A DNA stretch of 50,341 bases, from contig CALAWP010000099.1 of the NCBI GenBank assembly GCA_937895345.1, positions 1-50,341 on the forward strand. The letters run 5' to 3'. Position numbers and translations under genes: made by a program. The first letter of the stretch is position 1; each line of letters begins with the position of its first letter. This document shows, in pieces, positions 8,830-16,008 of the stretch. Under the pieces are notes generated by a model. It did not search any database. It was not told the origin of the DNA and saw nothing but the letters and a program-made list of their open reading frames with translations. This DNA comes from an uncultured Paenibacillus sp. (GTDB taxonomy: Bacteria > Bacillota > Bacilli > Paenibacillales > Paenibacillaceae).

Positions 8830-8858
8830 TTCGATTCCGCGCCCGAACATGGTATAAT
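8830..8858 (+). promoter_or_regulatory. Extended -10 promoter for the FrnE-like gene
   Basis: TTCGAT (8830-8835), a 17-nt spacer and TATAAT (8853-8858) preceded by TGG, which makes an extended -10. The start codon is 32 nt further on. Confidence 0.55.
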
Positions 8859-8889
8859 GGGACGAACAGATTAGAGGGAGGTGCTGGGT

Positions 8890-9606
8890 ATGAAAGTGGA
8901 GATATGGTCGGACTATGTATGTCCGTTCTGCTACATAGGAAAAACGAAATTCGAAGCGGCGCTTCGGCAATTTGAGCACCGCGACCGCATTGAAACGGTA
9001 TATCGCAGCTTCGAGCTGGACCCCGGAGCGGATCCGAGCGCTAAACGCACTACGTACGAGATGCTGTCGGCCAAATACGGGATGAGCCTGGAGCAGGCGA
9101 AAGCGACCAGCGCCAGCGTGGCCGCGCAAGGAGCTGCCGAAGGGCTTGCGTTTCACTTTGACGGGGCGATCGAGACGAATACGTTCGACGCCCATCGGTT
9201 AACCCATTTTGCCGCAGCGCACGGCAAGGCAAGCGAGTTTGCGACGCTGGCGTTCCGCGCTCATTTTACCGACAACGAAGACCTTTCGGATCGCGGCAAG
9301 CTCGCCGAGCTGGCGGCGCAAGCCGGGTTGGACGCCGGTGCCGCCGAAGAAGCGCTCGCCTCGGGCGCTTATGCGGATGCGGTCAGGGAGGACGAAGCGG
9401 AGGCCCGTCGGCTCGATGTGCGGGGAGTGCCGTTTTTTGTGATCGATCGCAAATATGCGGTTTCCGGCGCGCAGTCCTCCGACGTCTTCCTGGAAGTGCT
9501 GAACAAGGCATGGTCCGAAGGCCGGCCGACGCTGGTTCATGCCGATCCGGGAGACGGCGGCGTGTGTACGGACGAGTCGTGCCTGCCGAAGCCGTCGGAT
9601 TCCTAG
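8890..9606 (+). CDS. DsbA-family oxidoreductase, FrnE-like
   Basis: A 238-residue cytoplasmic thioredoxin-fold protein of the FrnE/2-hydroxychromene-2-carboxylate isomerase group. The CPFC redox motif is at residues 11-14, a helical insertion follows, and the cis-Pro loop is RGVPFFVIDRKYAVSGAQ near residue 178. A second pair of cysteines, CTDESC, sits near the C-terminus and is common in FrnE homologues. No signal peptide is present, so it acts in the cytosol, probably as a thiol-disulfide oxidoreductase in stress response. ATG 8890 is preferred over the GTG at 8881 because GGGAGG is then correctly spaced. It has its own extended -10 promoter and is followed by the lactonase gene. Confidence 0.88.
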   Translation: MKVEIWSDYVCPFCYIGKTKFEAALRQFEHRDRIETVYRSFELDPGADPSAKRTTYEMLSAKYGMSLEQAKATSASVAAQGAAEGLAFHFDGAIETNTFDAHRLTHFAAAHGKASEFATLAFRAHFTDNEDLSDRGKLAELAAQAGLDAGAAEEALASGAYADAVREDEAEARRLDVRGVPFFVIDRKYAVSGAQSSDVFLEVLNKAWSEGRPTLVHADPGDGGVCTDESCLPKPSDS

Positions 9607-9648
9607 TACGGCTTGACGAGACGATTGATGGAAATGGGGGAGACTAAC

Positions 9649-10725
9649 GTGTCAGAGCAATTGTTTGTGTTTACAGGTTCCTATTCGGAGGCGGACGAGC
9701 CGGGCATCGGCGTGTATACGTTTGACGAAGAAAGCGGACAATTAACGAAGACCGGCGAAATGGGCGGGTTCAAAAACCCGACGTTTCTGAATGTGGATGC
9801 CGGCCGCCGCCTTCTGTACGCGATATCGGAAACGGTGAACGAGGAAGGCGCCCGCATCGGCGAGGCCGCCGCCTTTGCGATCGACGCCGGCCGCGGAACG
9901 ATTCGTCTGCTTAACCGCAAGCCGACCACTGCCGCTACGACCTGCCACATCCAACGCGATGCGGACAATCGATATTTGACCGTGACGAGTTATCACGGCG
10001 GGATGGTCGGCCTGCTTCGGCTGGAAGAGGACGGCTCTGTCGGCGAGCTCACCGACGTCCGCCAGCACAGCGGAAGCAGCGTCCGCCCGGCTCAGGACCG
10101 GCCGCATCCGCATTCCAGCTTCTACAGTCCCGACGGACGTTATTTGTTCGTACAGGACCTGGGATTGGACCAAATTGTAACGTACTCCGTGGATCAAGAC
10201 CGTCATGCGCTGGTGCGCTTGGAAGAGACGAATATCCACGGCGGAGCCGGCCCACGCCATATGGCGTTTCATCCGGCCGCCCCGTACGCTTATGTCATCA
10301 ACGAACTGGATTCATCCGTGACGGCGCTGGCGTACGATTCCGCATCCGGAAGTTTGCGGGTGCTGGATACGGTCAGCACGCTGCCCGCCGATTACAACGG
10401 GGATAACGGATGCGCAGAAATCGCGATTTCGAAGGACGGACGTTTCGTTTATGGATCGAATCGGGGACATGACAGCATCGTCGTCTTTGCGACGGATCCG
10501 GACAGCGGGCTGCTCCGGACGGTGCAGCACATTCCGACGGAAGGCGGGCATCCGAGACATTTCGCCTTGACGCCAAGCGGCAACCATTTGATTGCGGCAA
10601 ACCGGGACGGCAATAATCTGGTCGTCTTCGAGGTTGACCGGGATAACGGCCGGCTGCGCTTTACCGGACAAATGGCCGAGGCTTCCAAGCCGGTATGCGT
10701 CATTCCGGCATATTTGACCCTATGA
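9649..10725 (+). CDS. pgl: Lactonase family protein, 6-phosphogluconolactonase (beta-propeller type)
   Basis: A 358-residue seven-bladed beta-propeller of the YkgB/Pgl type, which hydrolyses 6-phosphogluconolactone in the oxidative pentose phosphate pathway. Repeated blade signatures are visible (FTGSYSEADEPGIGVYTFD, then NPTFLNVDAGRRLLYA, PHPHSSFYSPDGRYLFVQDLG, GAGPRHMAFHPAAPYAYVINEL and GGHPRHFALTPSGNHLIAANRDGN), including the conserved GPRH and HPRH histidines. The GTG at 9649, eight nt after GGGGGAG, is the likely start; upstream in-frame codons lack a ribosome site. The enzyme class is clear; some members of this fold have other substrates. Confidence 0.85.
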   Translation: MSEQLFVFTGSYSEADEPGIGVYTFDEESGQLTKTGEMGGFKNPTFLNVDAGRRLLYAISETVNEEGARIGEAAAFAIDAGRGTIRLLNRKPTTAATTCHIQRDADNRYLTVTSYHGGMVGLLRLEEDGSVGELTDVRQHSGSSVRPAQDRPHPHSSFYSPDGRYLFVQDLGLDQIVTYSVDQDRHALVRLEETNIHGGAGPRHMAFHPAAPYAYVINELDSSVTALAYDSASGSLRVLDTVSTLPADYNGDNGCAEIAISKDGRFVYGSNRGHDSIVVFATDPDSGLLRTVQHIPTEGGHPRHFALTPSGNHLIAANRDGNNLVVFEVDRDNGRLRFTGQMAEASKPVCVIPAYLTL

Positions 10726-10787
10726 ATGGTTAATGCAGCCAATAATTAATAGCATTAAATGATGGATACGAAAGGAACAGGCCAGGC

Positions 10788-11000
10788 GTGACAACAGGAA
10801 GCGACAGCAAAGAGGCTCTTAAGCCGACGAAAATCTGGAAGTGCAAAAACGGCGAGTGCAAAGCATGGGTGAGGGAGGAATTTGCCGCTTCCGAGCCGGA
10901 ATGCCCGATATGCAAAGGGCCGATGCTCCGCAGCATCCGGCATCTGCCCGCCGTGCAAAATAAAGCGCCGCGCAAGCCGCGCGCTCCAAAAACCGTTTAA
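10788..11000 (+). CDS. YdjO-like cold-inducible zinc-ribbon protein
   Basis: A 70-residue protein with two Cys pairs (WKCKNGECKAW and PECPICKGPM) that form a zinc ribbon, matching the YdjO family of Bacillales, described as cold-inducible and of unknown biochemical role. The C-terminal 20 residues are basic. It starts with GTG and ends just before a strong terminator. Upstream, TTAATGC (10730-10736) and GCATTAA (10752-10758) form a 7-bp inverted repeat in an AT-rich stretch that could hold its promoter or an operator. Confidence 0.8.
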   Translation: MTTGSDSKEALKPTKIWKCKNGECKAWVREEFAASEPECPICKGPMLRSIRHLPAVQNKAPRKPRAPKTV

Positions 11001-11005
11001 TGCTG

Positions 11006-11038
11006 CAAGGCGCATGTCCATTACGGACATGCGCCTTG
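11006..11038. terminator. Terminator between ydjO-like gene and ykkD
   Basis: CAAGGCGCATGTCC (11006-11019), a 5-nt loop and GGACATGCGCCTTG (11025-11038) form a perfect 14-bp stem followed by TTGTTG. It lies between convergent genes and can serve both. Confidence 0.85.
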
Positions 11039-11072
11039 TTGTTGCAAACGGAGAGCCGCTTCCCTCACATGG

Positions 11073-11390
11073 CTAGGCGCCGATCAGCTTCAGGCCGATG
11101 ACCGAAGCAAGCACCAGCGCGATAAAGAAGATGCGCAGCGGGCTTCGCGATTCGCGATAGAACAGAATGCCGACCAAGGCGCTGCCGACCGTTCCGATGC
11201 CGGTCCATACGGCGTAAGCCGTACCCATGGCCATATCTTCCATTGCAAGGGAGAGCAGAATGAAGCTTGCTCCAAATCCGCCGGCGGTCAGAAGGATGTT
11301 CGGCAGCGACATCCGTTCGTTCATCCGGGTGATGCCGGTTACGCCCGCCACTTCAAACAGTCCCGCCAATATAACAAAAACCCAGCTCAT
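11073..11390 (-). CDS. ykkD: SMR-family guanidinium exporter subunit YkkD
   Basis: A 105-residue four-helix small multidrug resistance protein. It matches YkkD in length and in segments such as MGTAYAVWTGIGTVGSALVGILFY and IFFIALVLASVIGLKL. The conserved membrane Glu of SMR proteins is in LFEVAG (residue 13). Its ATG overlaps the ykkC stop by 4 nt, which fits co-translation of a heterodimer. The YkkCD pair exports guanidinium in exchange for protons, and the riboswitch upstream supports this substrate. Confidence 0.92.
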   Translation of the reverse strand: MSWVFVILAGLFEVAGVTGITRMNERMSLPNILLTAGGFGASFILLSLAMEDMAMGTAYAVWTGIGTVGSALVGILFYRESRSPLRIFFIALVLASVIGLKLIGA

Positions 11391-11755
11391 GCTTGTTCCC
11401 TCCCGACTTTCGATTGTGCCGCATCGTTGTCATGCGTGACCAGCTTCAGCCCGATAATGCCGACCAGAAGAAGTGCGATCAGAAACACTTTGGCCCAACT
11501 GAACGGCACGTCGTAAACGGTCATTTCGACGATGACCGTGCCGGCCGTGCCAAGCCCGACAAAGACGGCATAGGCCGTGCTCGCGGGCAATTTCCTCGCG
11601 GTAATAATAAGCAGCGCAAAGCTGACGACGATCGCTGCAACGGTCACGGCCCAAAACAAGGCGGTGTCGGCATGCTTCAATCCCATGACCCAAACGACTT
11701 CGAAGCAAGCGGCGACGACGACCAGCAGCCAATACACATTTTGTTTGTTGTTCAT
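11387..11755 (-). CDS. ykkC: SMR-family guanidinium exporter subunit YkkC
   Basis: A 122-residue four-helix SMR protein that closely resembles YkkC (FEVVWVMGLKHADTAL, TAYAVFVGLGTAGTVIVE and LIALLLVGIIGLKLVTHD). The key membrane Glu is in CFEVVW (residue 19). It is the first gene of the ykkCD pair and carries the usual short hydrophilic C-terminal tail. It is transcribed from a promoter inside the end of the CLC gene through a guanidine-I riboswitch, so expression should rise when guanidine accumulates. GGAG sits about 16 nt and further upstream of the ATG, so the ribosome site is not ideal. Confidence 0.93.
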   Translation of the reverse strand: MNNKQNVYWLLVVVAACFEVVWVMGLKHADTALFWAVTVAAIVVSFALLIITARKLPASTAYAVFVGLGTAGTVIVEMTVYDVPFSWAKVFLIALLLVGIIGLKLVTHDNDAAQSKVGREQA

Positions 11756-11799
11756 GACGGCTTTACTCCAACTCCCTGTAAATTTAGTTTTCGGGCAAT

Positions 11800-11834
11800 A
11801 AAAAAACCCGCAGAAATCCCCATGAGATCTCCCG
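11800..11834 (-). terminator. Riboswitch expression-platform terminator
   Basis: On the minus strand CCCGGGAGATC (11834-11824) pairs with GATTTCT-G-CGGG (11818-11807) with one bulged base, followed by seven U. The 5' strand of the stem overlaps the end of the aptamer, as expected for a transcriptional ON switch. Confidence 0.85.
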
Positions 11835-11935
11835 GGCTTTTGTCCCTCCGTGCTGCCGCGGCCTGGCCGCGTGTCTCCCCTCGGACCAGACCGGCAGCGC
11901 CGCGGAACCCTAGGAGACCACTTTGAACGTATTTA
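11800..11935 (-). ncRNA. Guanidine-I riboswitch (ykkC class)
   Basis: Read on the minus strand, the leader holds the family's most conserved blocks in order: CTAGGGTTCCG, GGTCTGGTCCGAG, GAGACACG, ACGGAGGGACAAAAGCCC and GGGAGAT. The aptamer is followed at once by a hairpin and T7 tract, so ligand binding should prevent termination and turn ykkCD on. The position directly before a YkkCD exporter is the textbook arrangement. Confidence 0.93.
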
Positions 11936-11939
11936 AAGT

Positions 11940-13211
11940 TCATTTCGATTGATTATAGTATATGGCCGGGTCGGAGTCAACTTTGGCAGCCGATGCTTGC
12001 TGCGGACGATATAAGCGGACGTGGGATTCGTAAATGCCGGTTCGGCCGGAAGCCCAATAGCTCAAATAACAGATCGGCAGCAAATAGACGGCGGCGTCAA
12101 AGCCGAACAGCTCCATGCCCAAAATGGCGCAGGCAAGCGGCGTTTTGGCGGCGGCGCCAAAAACGGCGGCAAGCCCGGCGGCGGCCAGAAAGGGGGCGGG
12201 CATGGCCATAAATCCGGCCAGAGCGCTTCCGAGCGTCGACCCGATTACGAACAGCGGCGTCACTTCGCCGCCGATATATCCCGAGACCAGCGTCACGACA
12301 GTAAACAGCGATTTCCACAAAAACGTATCGGGAGAGACAGACTCCTGAAACGATTGCTCGATTAGCGGAAGGCCGAGCCCTAAATATTGACGGCTTCCCG
12401 TGAAATAAACCAGGGCGACGATGGCTGTCCCGCCGGCAAAGGCGCGCAGCATCGGATTCGGGATCCAGGCCGACAGCCGCGACTTCAGCTTGCTTAACGC
12501 ACGGACGAACAGCCAGGCGGCCCAGCCGAAGGCGGCGGAGGCGAGTACAAGCTTGGCGGCCAAGGCCGGGCCGAAGCCCGGCAGATCGCCGGCATCGTAA
12601 TGGGCATGCCGAATGCCCCACGCGAGTGTGACATAATGTCCGCTGTAAGCCGCGGCCAGGCATGGAAGAGCTCCTTGCCAGCGAAGTTTGCCGGCGGCAG
12701 ATGCTTCCAGGCCAAAGACGGCGGCCGCAAGCGGCGTGCCGAAGACGGAGCCGAAGCCTGCGCTGATGCCGGTCAGCACGACGATCCGCCGGTCGTATTC
12801 GTCCAAGCGGAGCAGCCGGCCAAGTCCTCCCGCGAGGCTGCCGCCCATTTGCACCGCCGTGCCTTCCCTGCCTGCGGAACCGCCGAATAAATGCGTCAAC
12901 CAGGTGCCGATCAGCACGAGGGGAGCCATGCGCAGCGGCACGTTGCCGTTTCCGGCATGCACCTGCTCCAGGACCAGATTGTTGCCTCTAGAGGCGCTCC
13001 GGCCGATGGACCGGTACATATAGCTCACGAGCGCTCCGCCGAAAGGAAGGAGCCACAGGAGCCAGCCGTTGGCCTGCTGAAGTCCGGACGCATAATCAAG
13101 GCCGGCCAGAAACAAGGCGGACGCCGATCCGGCGGCCGTGCCAACGAGCAGCGCCAGAAGCAGCCATTTGAATAATGATTGCAATCCGTACACCTTCTGT
13201 CCAATGTTCAT
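11940..13211 (-). CDS. CLC-family anion transporter, fluoride-exporter (CLC-F) type
   Basis: A 423-residue CLC transporter with many membrane helices. The gating Glu is in GGSAGREGTAVQ, where ordinary CLCs have GREGP. The first selectivity loop reads RGNNLVLEQVH instead of GSGIPE, and the late motif is GYIGGEVTPLFVIGS. These variants are those I associate with CLC-F fluoride/proton antiporters, so fluoride efflux is the likely role, although no fluoride riboswitch is visible. An ORF reaches 13295, but it would begin inside the upstream gene's terminator. ATG 13211 gives the normal family start, has no ribosome site, and lies 6 nt after a TATAAT, suggesting a leaderless transcript. Confidence 0.8.
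   Translation of the reverse strand: MNIGQKVYGLQSLFKWLLLALLVGTAAGSASALFLAGLDYASGLQQANGWLLWLLPFGGALVSYMYRSIGRSASRGNNLVLEQVHAGNGNVPLRMAPLVLIGTWLTHLFGGSAGREGTAVQMGGSLAGGLGRLLRLDEYDRRIVVLTGISAGFGSVFGTPLAAAVFGLEASAAGKLRWQGALPCLAAAYSGHYVTLAWGIRHAHYDAGDLPGFGPALAAKLVLASAAFGWAAWLFVRALSKLKSRLSAWIPNPMLRAFAGGTAIVALVYFTGSRQYLGLGLPLIEQSFQESVSPDTFLWKSLFTVVTLVSGYIGGEVTPLFVIGSTLGSALAGFMAMPAPFLAAAGLAAVFGAAAKTPLACAILGMELFGFDAAVYLLPICYLSYWASGRTGIYESHVRLYRPQQASAAKVDSDPAIYYNQSK
11952..11980 (-). promoter_or_regulatory. SigA promoter of the ykkCD riboswitch unit
   Basis: On the minus strand TTGACT (11980-11975), 17 nt, TATAAT (11957-11952). It lies within the last codons of the upstream CLC gene (the -10 covers the Tyr-Asn codons). 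The predicted RNA starts about 15 nt before the conserved riboswitch core. Confidence 0.75.
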
Positions 13212-13217
13212 TGTGTT

Positions 13218-13247
13218 ATTATACCCATGCCGCCCGCGGCGCGCCAA
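13218..13247 (-). promoter_or_regulatory. Promoter for the CLC gene, possibly giving a leaderless mRNA
   Basis: On the minus strand TTGGCG (13247-13242), 18 nt, TATAAT (13223-13218), with the ATG at 13211 starting 6 nt after the -10. A normal start site would fall at the A of the ATG. Confidence 0.5.
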
Positions 13248-13251
13248 GACC

Positions 13252-13287
13252 AAAAAAGCCGATCTCGTCGTCGGGCGACGGTCGGCT
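13252..13287 (-). terminator. Terminator of the FhuF-like gene
   Basis: On the minus strand GCCGACCGTCG, a 5-nt loop, CGACGAGATCGGC and six U. The stem has two unpaired bases on one side. It ends the 13302-14099 transcript before the CLC promoter. Confidence 0.8.
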
Positions 13288-13301
13288 TCCGGCAAGTCGA
13301 A

Positions 13302-14099
13302 TTATTGTCCGGCCAATGCGAGCTTGCGGCGTTCCTCGCGTTCGTCCGGACGCATGTTCGGACAGTTGTAGCATTTCTCGCCGTTCTCGCGCCGGTCGTA
13401 CATGCAGCAGGCGGAACGCAGGATGTAGCGCCCATCCGGCGGCGACCAAGGATTGTCGATATAGCGGGGAATATGAACGAACGGATTGCGGCTGCGGTTG
13501 AACGCTTCGCCGGGAAGCGACTCCAGCAGGCGGAATTCGCGGTCGAACAGCTCCGGCAATTCGGGTTGCTGCGCTCCAAGATAGTCGTGCACATATTGCC
13601 GCACCGAGTGGATTTGCGCTCCGAACTGGTTCCAGATCATGGCCGGCTTATACCCCGCGGCGGCGGCGACCGCTTCGACCGCGGGCGTTATCGTATCGCG
13701 GAACAGCCCGATCCAGCTGTCCCGGCCGAACGTTTCCCGCAAACGGGGATCGTCGGGCGGCTCCAGCCCGACCAGCTTGTCGACGCGGTAGCCGGCATGG
13801 GCATGGTCGTTATGCTGCTCCAGCTGGAAGGTCAGATCCGCCAGGGCCAGCCGCAGCGGCCGATCGGACTGCACGTTCGCAAGCAAGCGGGTCATGCACA
13901 GGTTAAAAAAAGTCATGCCGGTAAACGAAACGGGAAGCTCCATCCCAACGGCCCGGTACAGCTTGCCAAGCTCCAGCATCGCTTCGCGCGCCTTGTCCGG
14001 ATTTAGAAACTCCGCGGCCGGCATTTCAAACGAGGGATGATCCGCCCCCTCGGGGGAAATATGGTAAAAGCTTCGAAGCAACGTAAAATCGATATTCAT
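13302..14099 (-). CDS. FhuF-like siderophore-iron reductase, (2Fe-2S)-binding
   Basis: A 265-residue protein with the FhuF C-terminal signature: two adjacent Cys, ten residues, then CxxC (SACCMYDRRENGEKCYNCPNM). These cysteines bind the [2Fe-2S] cluster used to reduce ferric siderophores in the cytosol. The remainder matches the soluble FhuF-like fold with no signal or membrane segment. The ATG at 14099 follows GGGAGGCG by 8 nt; an earlier ATG at 14120 has no ribosome site. A perfect 7-1-7 Fur box lies 28 nt upstream, so expression should rise on iron starvation. No siderophore transporter is adjacent, so its substrate is open. Confidence 0.85.
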   Translation of the reverse strand: MNIDFTLLRSFYHISPEGADHPSFEMPAAEFLNPDKAREAMLELGKLYRAVGMELPVSFTGMTFFNLCMTRLLANVQSDRPLRLALADLTFQLEQHNDHAHAGYRVDKLVGLEPPDDPRLRETFGRDSWIGLFRDTITPAVEAVAAAAGYKPAMIWNQFGAQIHSVRQYVHDYLGAQQPELPELFDREFRLLESLPGEAFNRSRNPFVHIPRYIDNPWSPPDGRYILRSACCMYDRRENGEKCYNCPNMRPDEREERRKLALAGQ

Positions 14100-14125
14100 T
14101 TTCGCGCCTCCCAGGCCCAAAAGGA

Positions 14126-14144
14126 TTGATAACGGTTATCATTA
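14126..14144. promoter_or_regulatory. Fur box upstream of the FhuF-like gene
   Basis: TGATAAC-G-GTTATCA (14127-14141) is a perfect 7-1-7 inverted repeat and matches the Bacillus Fur consensus TGATAATNATTATCA at all but two positions. It continues into ATTA, giving the longer GATAAT-type pattern. Confidence 0.85.
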
Positions 14145-14236
14145 ACAGTTACTTTCCCATTATAGAAGGGGGCGGAGTTTAAAGTCAATAACCGGGCAGG
14201 GTTCGGCTCGGGAATGCTGCGGACCGAACGGGACAG

Positions 14237-15070
14237 TCACATTTCGAGATGCTGCTTGACGATCGCTTGAACTCTGGAGATGCCCTCCCACATGTCGCCG
14301 GGGCCGTCGTAAATGAGCACATAGGCGCCATCGAAGCCGGAAGACTGCACGGCGTCCAGCATCGCGGTCAATCCCGCTTCATCCGGAATGCCCCGTTCGT
14401 CATAGTCCGGCTTCACGTGGACCGAGACGCTGCGCGGAGCGGTGGCGGCTATGGCGGCGAGCTTGCCGTCCCGGCCGTAATTGCCGAAATCGGTAATGAA
14501 GCCGACGCCGGGTCCGGCCGTCTGCAGCAGCTTCTGACAGCTGTCCGGCGTCGAAGCAAGCGCTTTAAAATTTTCGGTCACGACCTCCACGCCCCGCTGA
14601 CCTGCGTATTCCGCAAGTGTCGAGAGGCCGAGCGCGGAACGGGCGAAGGCCGCTTCGTCCTCAGGCGGCGACTCTCCGGCAACGATGCGGATGCGGCGGG
14701 CGCCGGCAAGGGAAGCCGCATCGATCCATTCCATCATCAGGCCAAAGTCGGCCTGTCTTCGCCGTTCGTCGCCGGAGGACAGGTCTCCGTAATCCAGCAG
14801 CAGCGTATCGAACGATAGGCCGGCGTCATGGAAAGCGCCGCGCAAATCGGCCAGATACGATTCGCTCCGATCGGGCATATGGAAATGGCAAACTTCGACG
14901 GCGCTGTAGCCTTTCGCCTTGGCGAGCGCCGGAAGCTCCAGCAAATTAAACAGCTGCGGCTCCGGCTGCAGAACCGTTTCATGCGAGCCTGCGCTTTCGT
15001 TCCAAACCGTCCAGTGCAACGGCCCGAGACAACGATGCAGACTCCAGGTGCTGACGGATAGGTAAGACAT
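14237..15070 (-). CDS. Sugar phosphate isomerase/epimerase (xylose isomerase-like TIM barrel)
   Basis: A 277-residue AP-endonuclease-2/xylose isomerase-like TIM barrel. Family features include the opening SVSTWSLHR, a barrel-strand acidic residue in VEVCHFHMP, GARRIRIVAGESP near the middle, VVTENFKALA and a C-terminal HVKPDYDERG with a likely metal-binding His and Asp. Such proteins isomerise or epimerise sugar acids or polyols, usually with a divalent metal; the substrate cannot be read from the sequence. ATG 15070 follows AAAGGGG at 9 nt and is better than the in-frame ATG at 15133. It stands alone, divergent from the GNAT gene. Confidence 0.8.
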   Translation of the reverse strand: MSYLSVSTWSLHRCLGPLHWTVWNESAGSHETVLQPEPQLFNLLELPALAKAKGYSAVEVCHFHMPDRSESYLADLRGAFHDAGLSFDTLLLDYGDLSSGDERRRQADFGLMMEWIDAASLAGARRIRIVAGESPPEDEAAFARSALGLSTLAEYAGQRGVEVVTENFKALASTPDSCQKLLQTAGPGVGFITDFGNYGRDGKLAAIAATAPRSVSVHVKPDYDERGIPDEAGLTAMLDAVQSSGFDGAYVLIYDGPGDMWEGISRVQAIVKQHLEM

Positions 15071-15235
15071 TTTCAATCGCCCCTTTTGGATGGACGGGCA
15101 TACTTGCCATCGTCCTTCGTTATTTCCAAACACTACTAGAATATCACGATTCCGGACGAAGGCATTGGACGATTATGTCCACTTTTTATGCGATCATGCC
15201 TAAGATGCCGCCGCAGGCGCTATAAACGGCAGCCG

Positions 15236-15264
15236 TTGTTGATTGTGCGCGCTTTCGGCATAAT
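15236..15264 (+). promoter_or_regulatory. Candidate promoter for the GNAT gene
   Basis: TTGTTG (15236-15241), 17 nt and CATAAT (15259-15264), 45 nt before the ATG. Both hexamers deviate by one or two bases from consensus. Confidence 0.45.
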
Positions 15265-15309
15265 AAGGAATATAGCCGCAAGAACAAACGACAGCGAGGA
15301 GTATGGAAG

Positions 15310-15744
15310 ATGCACATAACGGTACATAGAGCGGTAACCGGCGATCTGCTGAAACAAGCCTTCCGCATCCGCACCGAAGTTTTTGTCAAGGAACAGAAGG
15401 TGCCGGCCGAAATCGAAATCGACGAATACGAGAAAGAAGCGAGCCACGTGCTTGTCTGTGTGGACGGCAAGCCGGCGGGTACGGGTAGAGTGCGTCAAGT
15501 CGGGGATTACGCCAAGCTGGAACGAATCTGCGTCCTGTCCGAATATCGCAAACTGAATCTGGGTGCGGCTATTGTAAAGGAGCTGGAAGCGATCGCAAGC
15601 GAATGGGGGTTGTCCAAGACCAAGCTGAACGCCCAGACGCAAGCGCAGCGGTTTTACGAAAAGCAAGGATATGTGCCGGCGGGCGAACCGGTCTTTATGG
15701 AGGAACATATCCCGCACATCGCGATGGTCAAGCGTTTGCCTTGA
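15310..15744 (+). CDS. GNAT family N-acetyltransferase
   Basis: A 144-residue single-domain GNAT enzyme of the ElaA/YjcF-like group. It opens with RIRTEVFVKEQKVPAEIEID and has the acetyl-CoA binding segment ERICVLSEYRKLNLGAAIVKELE, in which the usual RxxGxG loop is replaced by RKLNLGAA. The C-terminal RFYEKQGYVPAGEPVFMEEHIPHIAM includes the Tyr that acts as general acid in many members. The acceptor is unknown. It follows a GAGGAG ribosome site by 7 nt and ends at a strong terminator. Confidence 0.85.
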   Translation: MHITVHRAVTGDLLKQAFRIRTEVFVKEQKVPAEIEIDEYEKEASHVLVCVDGKPAGTGRVRQVGDYAKLERICVLSEYRKLNLGAAIVKELEAIASEWGLSKTKLNAQTQAQRFYEKQGYVPAGEPVFMEEHIPHIAMVKRLP

Positions 15745-15748
15745 ATAG

Positions 15749-15798
15749 AAAGGGCTGCCCGGCGTCAAGCGGATGCCGCTTGCGCCTGGACAGCCCTT
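15749..15798. terminator. Terminator after the GNAT gene
   Basis: AAGGGCTG (15750-15757) pairs with CAGCCCTT (15791-15798); the inner CAAGCGG/CCGCTTG arms extend the stem around an ATG loop. It lies between convergent genes. Confidence 0.75.
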
Positions 15799-15807
15799 GC
15801 CGCGTCG

Positions 15808-15954
15808 TCAGCCCGTAGACGGGCTGTTCGGCGGATGTCCTTTCTGGTTCCGATTTTCATTCGTGGATGCGGCCAAATTGTTTTCGGCCTGAAGCGAACG
15901 GGCTGCATAAGCGAAATTGCGGCCGGCCATCGATTTCTGCTTGCGAGTTCCCAT
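15808..15954 (-). CDS. Small basic protein, 48 residues, unrecognised
   Basis: A short gene with a perfect GGAGG ribosome site 8 nt before its ATG. The product starts MGTRKQKSMAGRNFAYAARS and ends in a hydrophilic Asn/Gln/Pro/Ser-rich tail without hydrophobic segments. Its small size, basic start and disordered composition resemble minor small acid-soluble spore or spore-associated proteins of Bacillales, but I cannot assign it to a named family. It sits between two minus/plus terminators, 54 nt before the Mo-oxidoreductase stop on the same strand. Existence is likely from the ribosome site and codon use; function is not claimed. Confidence 0.65.
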   Translation of the reverse strand: MGTRKQKSMAGRNFAYAARSLQAENNLAASTNENRNQKGHPPNSPSTG

Positions 15955-16008
15955 GCTTTTTGCCTCCATTCAGGTCATCTTCGCCTTGCCGGACCTTCAT
16001 AGGATGAC

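Noticed and set aside
11752..11943. 63-codon ORF in the riboswitch region
   Set aside because: It lies across the guanidine-I aptamer and terminator, whose conserved blocks account for the sequence.
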